Assembly: GCA_003427395.1 (NCBI GenBank)
Contig: BFEA01000076.1
Location: 867,999 to 918,618, forward strand
Source: Chara braunii
Lineage: Eukaryota; Streptophyta; Charophyceae; Charales; Characeae
Direction of reading: 5' to 3'
DNA: 50,620 bases
Of the stretch, positions 34,350 to 43,637 are shown piece after piece (within the stretch, counting starts at the first letter, position 1; every line of letters begins with the position of its first letter). The notes under the pieces are model-generated. The model was not told the origin of the DNA. It searched no databases and saw only the letters and a program-made list of their open reading frames with translations. Both the position numbers and the translations under genes were made by a program.

Positions 34350-34440
34350 TCAGAGCCAGAATCGAACGTATGTCCATCCCCACGCAATCTCATTGTGAAG
34401 ACAGGCTAGAAGGATAATCAGGACATGAATTTGTTCCAGA

Positions 34441-34506
34441 AGTAAGCGTATCGCAGCATCAGCTTCAAGCTTCAGTAAGCGTATCGCAGCATCAGCTTCA
34501 AGCTTC
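34441..34506. repeat. 33-bp tandem duplication in PLE-A
   Basis: Two identical 33-bp units (34441-34473 and 34474-34506) between the acidic domain and the GIY-YIG domain. A recent small duplication, not seen elsewhere in the window. Confidence 0.95.
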
Positions 34507-34631
34507 AGTCTTCCGATGTGGTTCGCAACGCGCCGTAGTGCGGGAAGGGAACCCCACTTCAGTTTCCCTTCACGGGATCTTCCAGTCCCGCATCCTTCTC
34601 ATCGGCCCCATTGCTGCGAGCCATGGTCGGC

Positions 34632-34946
34632 CTAGATGATTCCGCACCATGCGCCGGTTTCTCCTCTTTCAGCAGGTTGGCATACTCTTGCAGGTCCAGC
34701 CTGGACAGCTCCTAGGCCCCGAGTCCCGACGTCCTTCCAGAAATATTGTATGTTCCTCTGTTTGCACATCTCCTGCACACGTGTATAGTGCAGCGAACTG
34801 TAAAATTCTTGCCGCATCTTCATGTAGGCAGCCAACCCTCCATCATTTTCCTCATCTTCTTCATCGTTGAGGTCATTCTGTACTACATCCACATCATCCG
34901 CACCCTCGGATCCACCACTTGCTTCAGCTCTTACCAACATCGGCAT
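34632..34946 (-). pseudogene. PLE-A acidic and helical domain upstream of GIY-YIG
   Basis: 104 codons: an acidic run (NDLNDEEDEENDGG), then YMKMRQEFYSSLHYTRVQEM and CKQRNIQYFWKDVG, which look like a small helical DNA-binding-type module. The tail is frameshifted. It starts 26 bp downstream of the ORF1 stop, so it may be the end of ORF1 or the start of ORF2. I cannot name the family. Confidence 0.5.
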
Positions 34947-34971
34947 TACGACCGGCGCTTTTCCTTTGGCA

Positions 34972-36093
34972 TCACTGATGCCTTGCAGGAGGGCTGCTAG
35001 GAGGTGAGTTGGCGACTGGGGTGCATTCCCCTCCTCTCTTCCTCTTCTCGTTACTAGTCGGATCCTTGCTCCCTTTCTCCAACAGGGCCTTCTCTTCGCG
35101 CAGCTTGTTGAGTTCTTCCTTCTCCGCTACAGCGAGCTTCGCCTTCTGATCGACTTCCTGGAGCTTCTCGGTAATCAATTTGAGAGAATCCCCAAGCGTC
35201 GATGTCACCCAAGCTTTCATTTCTTCACTCTTGTCAGTAGATCGCGCCTTGTCCGCAGATCGCACTTCGGATCTACTCCCTTCGTCGGGCAGTTCTATGC
35301 ACGGACCGCCACCTCGCTTGCCGCTCACGATCTTTTTCCGAGCATCTTCAACCGCTTTGTTCATTTTGATATCCTCCAGAATATCCATGTACTCCTTGGT
35401 AAAGTACGCCCGATTCCCAGGACCAGGGAAGGCATTCGCAGCCGGCCCCTTCCCGGTGTGACTTCCATTCCCCGTATTGTGCGAAGCTGATGCCTGGTGA
35501 TTCGAGAGTTGTTGGTGTGACTGATTGATCGACTGCTGATTACTAACTGGCTGCAGATTGGTCGCCTGGCCTGCCCACTGCCCATTCACTGGCCACTGGC
35601 CAGCATTCTGCCATGGTGGGATTCCCCATGGACTCGCAGACGTAGCGACTGCTTGGTACTGCACCGGAGCTGGAGGTACCATGTTCGGAACTGTGGGCGG
35701 CCCCATAACAGGCATTCCTGCAGGTGCTTGGAACGTCGTGGCGAATTGTGCGGGGTTCACTCCCGGGGGATATACATTTGTCGCGAGATTGCTGCCACTG
35801 TATTGGGCTGGATTCACACCTGGTTGCTCTCCTCCGCGATTCGCACCATTGCTCTCCATCCAGTATCTCCCACAGTTAGACCAGCGACCCCGTCGCCCGC
35901 CGACTTTACCTCTCCCGCGCCCTGACATACGATACAAGGCTACTCCAAGCGCAACTCCACACCCAAGACTAACGCCAATAGCCCAGTTCACTTCCGCGTT
36001 ACTAATGAGTCGGCACTCGCGCCAGCTTACACAGAACACCATGCCCTGTCCACCTCTTCTCCCGCGCGTACGTAGCATAAACGCAGCACCCAC
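34972..36093 (-). CDS. PLE-A ORF1: RG-rich, Gln/Asn/Pro-rich, coiled-coil protein
   Basis: 373 codons without stop. The likely functional start is the internal Met at about residue 55 (MSGRGRGKVGGRRGRW), because the upstream part is a hydrophobic segment that may be untranslated. Order: RG-rich basic N terminus; a long Pro/Gln/Asn/Ala low-complexity region (about 90-210); a conserved-looking block AYFTKEYMDILEDIKMNKAV; then a charged coiled coil (about 290-345, LKLITEKLQEVDQ...EKEELNKLREEKALLEK) and a basic tail. No zinc knuckle. It lies inside the element, upstream of GIY-YIG, and is transcribed the same way. Gag-like RNA-binding is only a guess. Confidence 0.65.
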   Translation of the reverse strand: MGAAFMLRTRGRRGGQGMVFCVSWRECRLISNAEVNWAIGVSLGCGVALGVALYRMSGRGRGKVGGRRGRWSNCGRYWMESNGANRGGEQPGVNPAQYSGSNLATNVYPPGVNPAQFATTFQAPAGMPVMGPPTVPNMVPPAPVQYQAVATSASPWGIPPWQNAGQWPVNGQWAGQATNLQPVSNQQSINQSHQQLSNHQASASHNTGNGSHTGKGPAANAFPGPGNRAYFTKEYMDILEDIKMNKAVEDARKKIVSGKRGGGPCIELPDEGSRSEVRSADKARSTDKSEEMKAWVTSTLGDSLKLITEKLQEVDQKAKLAVAEKEELNKLREEKALLEKGSKDPTSNEKRKRGGECTPVANSPPSSPPARHQ

Positions 36094-36299
36094 GACTAAG
36101 AAACCTCCTTCGACTTATGGACTGGGGTGGTCGACCATCCGTCGAGGCCTGCTCCCGTGTTCGAAGGTGACCTGCGTTGACGACAATCAGCCCTGCCACC
36201 ATCGCTACTTCATGGTGTGCCGATTCAAAAGGAACCGCGCCCTCGTGGACTACACTTGCACAACTCCCGTACACAACGACGTAAATGCACTGTGAATTT

Positions 36300-36560
36300 C
36301 GCAAATTCTCCCAGACGATCTCAAAGTATTCCAGTTACACAAAATGGCACATAATATTGTGCGAAATTTCGCACGAATATTAAGAAATATTCAGAATATT
36401 AAAATATGAAGAGAAATGTTACAAAATATTGATAAATGACAAGCACGATTTTCACATCGTGAACATTTCCACAAAGTGGAAGACGATTCAACGAGGGAAG
36501 ATCGGCGCCCTAGGCTCGTTCCCAAGCCACAACAAGGTCGAATCTAGGGTTTTAAACCAT
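36300..36560 (-). other. PLE-A 5' untranslated region, AT-rich
   Basis: AT-rich stretch with AATATT repeats (36355-36450) between the ORF1 region and the start of copy B's 3' terminus at 36561. It may hold promoter signals. Confidence 0.5.
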
Positions 36561-38323
36561 CAGAGAAGACAATGAAACTCAAAATGAAGAAGATGATATG
36601 AGTTTTATTATCATGGCGAAATCAACTTCTTCACAACAACACCTTGATCTCACACCGCCAGAGTTCTCAACCCTTCTACTCATCCGCCACTCAGATTGAG
36701 GTAAAGTGCTTCACTACGACACTTCTTTTTATACCCTTCATTACCCTACTTTTACTCTCTCCTTGAAGAATTTAAATAATAATAATAATAGTAATAATAC
36801 CCGACCTAAAAAATCCTGAAAACAAAAGTCAAGCTACGTTCGTATCTTTCTGAGTTGACGCGTCGCTGCGCAGAAGACCCTCAAATACTATAAGGGCCTG
36901 GATTGTCCCCTTCCCAATACCTATGCCCAGGTTCATACGTATCGACCGCTTCTCAAGTGGTCCCTTGCAGGTCGGGAAGGTCGGTCGATCCATGAAACGT
37001 TTCCAGCGCCCATGAGTACTGTCCAATCACAAGTACCTGCCACCCGTCGCGGCGTTTTTTCTCGTAACTCAATACAAAACGAATCTAGTGGATCTTGACC
37101 TCGAACCCTGCACACATCGTGCCATATCCACCCTTCTGTAAAAGTCACATCGTCCAAGCGGGGCTTCCCGCAGTTTGTCCTTTGTGCTGACTGCCCATGG
37201 GCTGAAATCATGCCGTATCCAACCTCGGTAACAAGTACACTATTGCCCCAGGTGCATAAATCGTGCTACATCCAGCATTCCTTGCCAGAAGGTAGATTTG
37301 ATACTGCGCTGCATCCATTGGGGCCCAGCAATTACCACCTTTCCCGGATAATTACTTTTCCTGAGTTCTTCGCACAACGTGCCCGTCCGTATTCGAGTTT
37401 TGCGAAATGCGCAGAATCGTATTCGCGATAATTGCAAATTTGCCCGTGCGGGGCCCATACGGGAAAAAATCCTTGTATGTTCGGAACCGAAGTGGCATAC
37501 TGCCCTAGACTGTCTCGGCATTTCGGAACTTATGGGACATCAACAGCGTCCTTGTTCCGCACACCACCATCCTTGTTTCCAAAAAGTCCAATACGCCGTT
37601 TCCCGGGTTTGTTCGTTCGAGTACCAGTCCTTCGGGATAACAGTGGGTTTCTTTGTTGAGAAGACTCAGCTTTAGCTTAGCTCATGCTGTCAAAATAATG
37701 CAATTGTCAACAGATCGTCGATGTAACACTTTCCCATAATTATTCTCTTATCTGCACCCAGGGAGTTCAAAACCTGGTTCTCAGCTAACATACACATCAC
37801 ACAGGCTAACGGAGGGCTAGCCCTCCCACCCATGGGGATTCCTTTCCTCTTACGAAGCACTGTATCGGACACTAAGAAGTAGGTGAAACTGATTTCCATC
37901 CTATTTCACCATGTGATTTCCCAAAACGTGCTTCTTTTTCCTTGGATTAACACGGATCCATTTTATTGATTTTGTGCAAAACCAGTCCACAATCCAAGCA
38001 ACAACCCTCACAATCTCATCATGGGGAAGATGGGTGAACATTTCCTTGATATCGTACGTACGGGCGACGATACCAAGTTTCCCACTCTCCACCTCTGGCA
38101 TTTTGTTAATCATAGCAATCTCATTCTTCAAAGCATTGATGGAGCTTAAGTTAAAATGTGGTTCTTTTAGCCTCCGTATCAGTTCGTTCAAAGCAGTGGA
38201 AAGACAGCCTGAGGTTGCCCTGAATGGACTCGGATAGGATGGTACAATGGGCCGTTTTTTGCACTTGTCTTTCTCTTTGGAGAGGATATATGCGCGCTGC
38301 AGGTCACCTTTGCCATCTTCAAA
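36561..38323 (-). mobile_element. PLE copy B, 5'-truncated, tandem to copy A
   Basis: Matches 30986 to about 32807 of copy A, with a deletion of about 41 bp near 37885 and one of about 20 bp near 37380. The 5' break follows TTGCCATC, with six extra bases (38318-38323) before the target duplication. RT pieces: 38317-37901 (KKRPIVPSYPSP, YDIKEMFTHLPHDEI) and 37899-37690 (GIPMGGRASPPLACVMC, GKCYIDDLL). The 38449-37901 open frame begins in LTR sequence, so its first ~40 codons are not genuine. Acts as the pseudo-LTR of the tandem. Confidence 0.92.
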
Positions 38324-38597
38324 GCTACTTGAGTGTTGTCCCCTGCTGCAACCCTCAATGCCACGGCCACGGGTAAGTACCGGCCCTACGGGCCTGCCAA
38401 ACAAGCAAGTACCCTTGCGGGTCACACACACACTCATGCCGACAAACACTCAGACAAGCACGCAAGTCAACAGGCAGGCACACATACAGACTTGGAAAAC
38501 ATAGCAGAATGCGGGAATCTTAGCAAGGCATCCATTCCATCGGTAGAACTTCATAAATCAGCAGTGTTCTCAGTCTATTATATGGCGGGTCATTAGA
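38324..38597 (-). repeat. E4 3' LTR, proximal part with PLE target duplication
   Basis: 38324-38334 is the second copy of GCTACTTGAGT; 38335-38597 matches the 5' LTR up to 46240. The minus-strand start reads TCTAATGACC, where the 5' LTR has TGTAATGACC. Confidence 0.9.
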
Positions 38598-38612
38598 CTA
38601 CCCCCCCCTCAA
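38598..38612 (-). promoter_or_regulatory. E4 polypurine tract
   Basis: On the minus strand GAGGGGGGGGTAG sits directly before the 3' LTR. Confidence 0.8.
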
Positions 38613-38638
38613 GAGCGAGGTCCCTTCGAGCGAGTAAC

Positions 38639-39361
38639 TCAATCAGAGTCCCTGCATAATGCATCATACGCGTAAATAGCAAAAAGCGATCGTGTATGTT
38701 CAGTAGGAGTGAGGGTAGCAATGAACTTCGGTTGCTGTTCAGAGCTAATCAGTCGTTCATATGCGTTGACGACTCGCAGGGCGCTCTGCAGCAAGTCTTT
38801 CTTAGTAATCCAGTAAAAGTCATTCAACGGGTGGTAGAGAAAATGAACTTTGTATCGTCTGTTTCTCCCCTTTCCACCGTGCTCGACAATTCTATCAACC
38901 TCGTGACCGCCTTGGATTGCACGAGGAATCATTGACTCTCGGTACTTGAAAGTTTCGGGTGATTTATACGGAAACAGCTTAGACGCATGAAAGACTGGGT
39001 ACGTACGTAGGTGAGGAGGCACATTGATTGTGTAAGAAGGACCAAAGGAATCATTTCCTACCCGGTTCAACACCTTCCACGGACCGTGGTACCGAGGAAG
39101 AAGCTTTCGTGATACGCCTTCCTCTTCAGAAAATTCAGACATCTTGACCCAGACATAACTTCCCACTGTGAAAGGGTCAGGCTGGCGCTTTTTGTTTGCA
39201 TGCTTAATCATAGCACTGCGTCGCCTCTCCATAGTTGCGACAACAACTTTGAGCAAACGATCAAACTTAGCGTTGTAGCCTGGCTGGCCAGGTGTCAGCC
39301 CAGGTGGCTGTTCAGAAAACAGATAAGATAAGGGATTGCGAATCTTCCACCCAAGGTGCAA
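38639..39361 (-). pseudogene. Integrase C-terminal domain and chromodomain of E4
   Basis: 240 codons. GSYVWVKMSEF and YHGPWKVLNRVG are the GPY/F module, and HLRTYPVFHASKLFPY its end. EVDRIVEHGGKGRNRRYKV and PLNDFYWITKKDLLQ give a chromodomain-like fold. A single-base shift near 39365 separates it from the integrase core. Confidence 0.88.
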
Positions 39362-39362
39362 C

Positions 39363-40079
39363 TCAATGCGTCATCCCGGTGGAAGAGTGTATGGAGTTGT
39401 TGTACAAACCTTGCACAATTGGCAGTTCCTCATCCCAAGAGTTCTGATCAGACACAGTTAGAGCTCGGAGAAGTTGGATCACAGTCTGGTTGATCTCCTC
39501 GGCCAGTCCATTGGCTTCGGGATGTCGGCCAGACGTCATCTCGAGTTTCATGTCATAGGTCAGGGAGGTGAAGTCCTTCCAATCTGCACTTATGAACTGA
39601 GTGTCCCGGTCACTCACAAGAGTTTTCGGGGGCCCATACTGCAGAATGTATTTTTTATAAAACTCTTTGATCACAAGATCAGTTAGGGCATGAGGTGGTA
39701 ATGGGATCAGATTCAGAAACTTCGAGAAGCGGTCAACGATCACCATTACTTGCGAATAGGCATTCTTACTCTTCTTTCCCATGTCCGTGAAGTCGATGGA
39801 AAAAGACTCACCCGGGCCATCAGGAATAGGAAGAGGGTGTAGCAACCCGTAGGGCTTCTGTCGAGATGGTTTGATGCATTGACAGACTTCACACTCGACC
39901 ACAAACTTTTGTGCCATTCCTTTTATTCCAGGCCATACAAACTTTTGCAGCAGACTTTTGTATGTCTTCTCAAAACCGAAGTGTCCACTCCGGCCATGAG
40001 CCAAGTCCAAGAAGTGAGTAAGGATCGACTCATGGTCGGGTACACACAGTCGGTCGTGTTTCCCGTAACGTCGGAAAAG
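39363..40079 (-). pseudogene. Integrase of E4
   Basis: The frame continues from the RNase H after a TAA at 40080-40082. HHCC zinc-binding module: HGRSGHFGFEKT and CEVCQCIKPSRQ. Core acidic residues in FSIDFTDMG, LVSDRDTQFIS and HPEANGLAEEIN: the DDE triad is intact. The sequence is clean apart from the frameshift at its end, so E4 is the best preserved of the three gypsy integrases here. Confidence 0.9.
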
Positions 40080-41333
40080 TTAGCCCTTACATTCATGGAG
40101 ATCAGGTTGACTGCTAGGGTCAGCCCGAATCTGCTCAAGGATGGGACTGAGTTCCAGGTCCTTGGCAGTGTGCTCAATGAGTTCCTCCTTCAAATTCTTA
40201 CGGGGATCATAGGAACCCACAAGGCAAGTCATGTACTCAGGATGGCGAGACAAAGCATCTGCAACGCGATTGTAACAGCCTTTCTTGTGCTCAAGTTCAA
40301 AATCATACACATCAATCTCATGCAGCCAGCGGGTCAATGTGGTTGATGAATTAATCTGTGTCTGAATCCATTTCAAAGTCTCGTGATCTGAGAACACTTT
40401 GAAATGACGACCCAAGAGGTAGTGTTTCCAATGATCTAGTGCCTCTCTCAAGGCGTAGAGTTCTCGCATGTAAGTGGAGGCAGATACCTTGTGACTGAGC
40501 ATGCGTTTGCTGTAATATTCAAGTGGACGTAAGCCATCGCCGTCATCTTGCTGCAGCACTGCACCAATCCCATACAAGCTTGCATCCGTAGTTACTACAA
40601 ACTTAAGTTTGGGAACTGCAATGTGGAGCACCGGATGGCTCACCAAAGCCTCTTTCAACGCTTGGAAGGCTGTTGTGCATTCTCCATCCCGTGTGTAAGA
40701 CACATTCTTACTTATCAACTTGGACAGCAGACGGGCGATGATAGGGAATTTGGGTACAAACTTACGGTAGTACGACGCAAGGCCAAAAAAAGAACGCAAC
40801 TCGCGGACATTGGCCGGTTGAGGCCAATTGCGGATGACCTCAACTTTGGTTGCCTCGGGCTCTAGGCCTGCAGCAGACAACCGATGTCCAAGGTAGATGA
40901 CGCTGTCCCTCCCAAACTCAGATTTCTCCAAGTTGAGATGGAGTTGCGCATCCTTGAGGATCTGTAACACTTCCTCAAGGTGTCTCGCGTGTTCCTCCAT
41001 CGACTTGCTGAAGATTAATATGTCATCCAAATACACAACAACAAATCGATTGATCTGATTGCAGAACACCTTGTCCATAAGACTTTCAAAGGTGGCCGGT
41101 GCATTCGTGAGGCCGAAGGACATGACGGTAAACTCGTACAGCCCATCGCAAGTTTTGAATGCAGTTTTGTGCTGGTCTGCAGGGTCAACTTCAATCTGGA
41201 GGTAGCCATACTTGAGATCGATCTTGCTGAAAACCTTGCACCCACCCGCAACATGAAGCAGATCATCAATATGCGGCAAAGGATATGCATTCTTTCTTGT
41301 TATTCTATTAAGCCCGCGGTAATCAATACACAT
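40080..41333 (-). pseudogene. Reverse transcriptase and RNase H of E4
   Basis: 417 codons. [21 protein letters not shown] (motif A), MSFGLTNAPATFE (motif B), VVVYLDDILIFSK (YLDD), FFGLASYYRKF. RNase H: TTDASLYGIGAVL, RELYALREAL, FSDHETLKW, RVADALSRHPE, all acidic sites kept. About 20-25 residues before MCIDYRG (normally the RPS...PVLFV.KK segment) are deleted at about 41334-41347, which would disable the enzyme. Ends at an in-frame TAA within pol. Confidence 0.93.
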
Positions 41334-42532
41334 CCCTTCCCAATCATGTCATCAATCTGTCTACGCAACTCTTCCAATTCGCCTGATCCCATTCGATAGA
41401 CACAACCATTTGGAGGAGTGCTACCTTCTATCAACTCGATCTTGCGTCGGATTGGACGCACGAGAACTCCATGCGGTTCGACCAAGACTTCAGGAAATCG
41501 GTTGAGAAGGTTGCGAATTTCTGATGGGATCTCCGAAGGTGGATCATCACATTCAGGTGCAAGCATCCCGGATTGCATCGGTGCAACCAAAGCAACAGGA
41601 TTTGAAGCAGAGTCGTTTGGACTAGAAGTAGACTTAGTAGAGGTAGAAGTAGTTGCCTCAGAAGTAGAAATGGCATGCAAAGTGGAATCATTATGTACTA
41701 CAAAAAATAGAAGGCACATGAGCAGGCCTAACAAAGGCTATATACATTTGCTCATCAACTTTTCGCCTATGCCACTTTTTGCAGAATTGCATTGCATTGA
41801 GAAAAGTTACTTGGGACTCGCGCGGCTCATCCAAGAGGACTGAACGTTCGATTCCCATGGCATCTTTGACCATGAACTGTGAGTCCTTCCACGTGGTTCT
41901 TTCACATTGGGCTTGCAACCAGCCCAAGCCAATAATCGCGTCGAAGGGGCACTGATCAAGGACATAGACGTTCAGTTCATGCGTGATTGTGCGGTCTGCG
42001 TCAAAGGTAGTGCGCACACTTTTGACTGCATGCATAGAGGTGACAACCTCTTGGTTGCCCACTTCACTTGCTTCATTCCCAAGCGTGCCTTAGGAATGTC
42101 ATGCGATGAGAAGCAGTTGGCGGTTGCACCACAATCAGCCAACGCACGGATGTAACGACCATTAATGTAGAGTTTGAAGAAGATCAACTTCGTTCTCCCT
42201 TGCGCGCGTTCTTGCTTCATATGAGCCCAGCACGTCAACAGAGCATGGAATACAATTTCTCCCGACTCCACCCAAGGCTCCTTATAGAGGATGTGCAATT
42301 TCTCAGCCTTGGAATCAGCATCAGATCGGGTCTCAAGAAAGGTTTGCTGAGTGGGATCAGAATTCAGTGAAGGATCTGCACTTACATATTCAGCCTCTCC
42401 GTCTGTAGAGTGTGCTGATGATGTCTCTACCCCCTTTGCTGGTTTCCCTGCTGCAATCTGAAGCAATGTTGAACTAAATGTCCCGGTTTGGTGCAATGCA
42501 AGCAAACCCCTTTCTTCACCCTGTGTTTCCAC
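41300..42532 (-). pseudogene. Protease and RT entry linker of E4
   Basis: Frames 42532-41972, 42062-41691 and 41734-41300. The active site reads ALADCGATANCFS (Asp-Cys-Gly, a variant common in plant gypsy). The second half, CPFDAIIGLGWLQAQ, is the ILG motif. The linker IRNLLNRFPEVLVEPHGVL and YRMGSGELEELRRQIDDMI leads into RT, where the deletion occurs. Frameshifts near 42050 and 41700. Confidence 0.85.
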
Positions 42533-43128
42533 TCGCTTTCACTGATCCGGAGATCTACCCATGGTTTTGTGGCAGAATCTTCCGGTTTGGGTGGAATCTT
42601 CGCTCCCTTGGGAAGGAGAATGGTGTTAGTAATGTTCTTCACTGTCGTCCTTGGTCCCTTACTTTTGAAGGCAGTCTTCTTGAAGGCATTCATAGATTCA
42701 TCATCATTCACATACTCAGACTCATGGGCCGATGAAGAGCAAGATGCCTCGCAGCCTTGCTCTTGATCATCATCAAGAGAAGGATCCACTGCGAAGGTTT
42801 CCTCGTCATCCTCAAGTAGATCGTGCGCTGCAAAACGGTTGCTGCTTGGAAACCGTTTGTGGTCGGTGGTCTTTTTGCCACCCGATCCACCCGAGAGGTC
42901 TTGTGCCTCCAGCTTGACTAAATCCCACATGAGGGTAAGACAATCTGTATACGTTATGAGTCTGAGCCCCAGGCGATGTGTTATAGTAGAGGGGACCGTA
43001 CCTTTAATCACATCCAAATAAGACTGCGCCGTCATTTCCAGGTCAGGAGTAGCATGGGTAGATCTCCGGAGATCTACCTTTAACACCATGCATAGTCTGC
43101 ACATTAGCGAATTGTTGCAGCTGGTCAC
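42427..43128 (-). pseudogene. Gag C-terminal part with CCHC zinc knuckle of E4
   Basis: 233 codons. The tail CLHCTKPGHLVQHC is a complete C-x2-C-x4-H-x4-C knuckle, preceded by an acidic linker (DDDQEQ, DLLEDDEE). TAQSYLDVIKGTVPSTITHR resembles the end of a gag capsid domain. The capsid core between this piece and the N-terminal piece is missing at the palindrome 43057-43078. Confidence 0.85.
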
Positions 43129-43637
43129 GGTGCTGCTGCGCCATCAGGGCCATGTCCTCATACAACTTCTTGAGTTCGTCGAACACTTTGGCGAGTTGGA
43201 CAATATGGTCCTCAACAGCCCGGGCGTCTATCAAAGCCCCAAGGAGTGGAACGACTTTCTCTCCCACCTCCTCATTAGTTAGTGCAGACACGGTACAGAA
43301 AACGGCTTCATGAGCCTTTACCTTATCCTCCCTCTCCTCCTTCTCTTCCTCTTCCCTCTTCAATGCTTTTTCATAAAAGAACAGGTACTGCGTTTTTTCT
43401 GCCTCAGGGGCAGCGTCCATTTGCAGTTTCCAATCTGCTGCAGATGCCATGATGGTGGATGAGGGTGTTAACAAGTCTCTCAAGAGGGGTCCGTACTTCC
43501 TCACACTTGTGGGACGAACCACTCCTCTTCCCTCTCCTCGCTCCCTCAGAGATAACTCTCAACAATTTCTCTCTCCTCTCTCTCTCTCTTGTTTGCGATC
43601 GCGTCGACACAGGCATATAGAACCGATAAAGAAACAA
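43043..43637 (-). pseudogene. Gag N-terminal part of E4
   Basis: The 43637-43404 frame gives MPVSTRSQTRERERREKLLR, an Arg/Glu-rich N terminus. The 43522-43043 frame continues after a frameshift near 43455 as ASAADWKLQMDAAPEAEKTQ and a coiled coil (KREEEEKEEREDKVKAHEAV, then ELKKLYEDMALMAQQHRDQL). It stops just past the palindrome. Confidence 0.8.
43057..43078. repeat. 22-bp perfect palindrome at gag deletion junction
   Basis: GGTAGATCTCC followed by its exact reverse complement, no loop, at the point where gag N-terminal and C-terminal pieces meet with the capsid core missing. Confidence 0.93.

Larger units (their letters stand above)
30986..36560 (-). mobile_element. PLE copy A, full-length
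   Basis: 5575 bp. Minus-strand order: AT-rich 5' region (36450-36300), ORF1 (36093-34972), a short acidic/helical domain (34946-34632), GIY-YIG (34349-34131), linker, RT N-terminal domain (33771-32853), RT palm (32856-32137), thumb and C-terminal region (to about 31255), and a 3' tail of about 270 bp shared with copy B. Confidence 0.92.
30986..38323 (-). mobile_element. Penelope-like element in partial head-to-tail tandem (copies A and B)
   Basis: Copy A (36560-30986) is full-length. Copy B (38323-36561) lies directly upstream in transcription and repeats the 3' third of A. The repeat starts at CAGAGAAGAC at both 30986 and 36561. Such truncated upstream copies (pseudo-LTRs) are a hallmark of PLEs. 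An 11-bp duplication flanks the pair, so both inserted in one event. Confidence 0.93.

Noticed and set aside
35558-36295. Plus-strand 245-codon ORF
   Set aside because: Antisense shadow of the low-complexity PLE ORF1; composition mirrors the other strand.
36300-36450. Centromere or replication-origin-like AT-rich region
   Set aside because: Only about 150 bp, inside the PLE 5' region; no further support.
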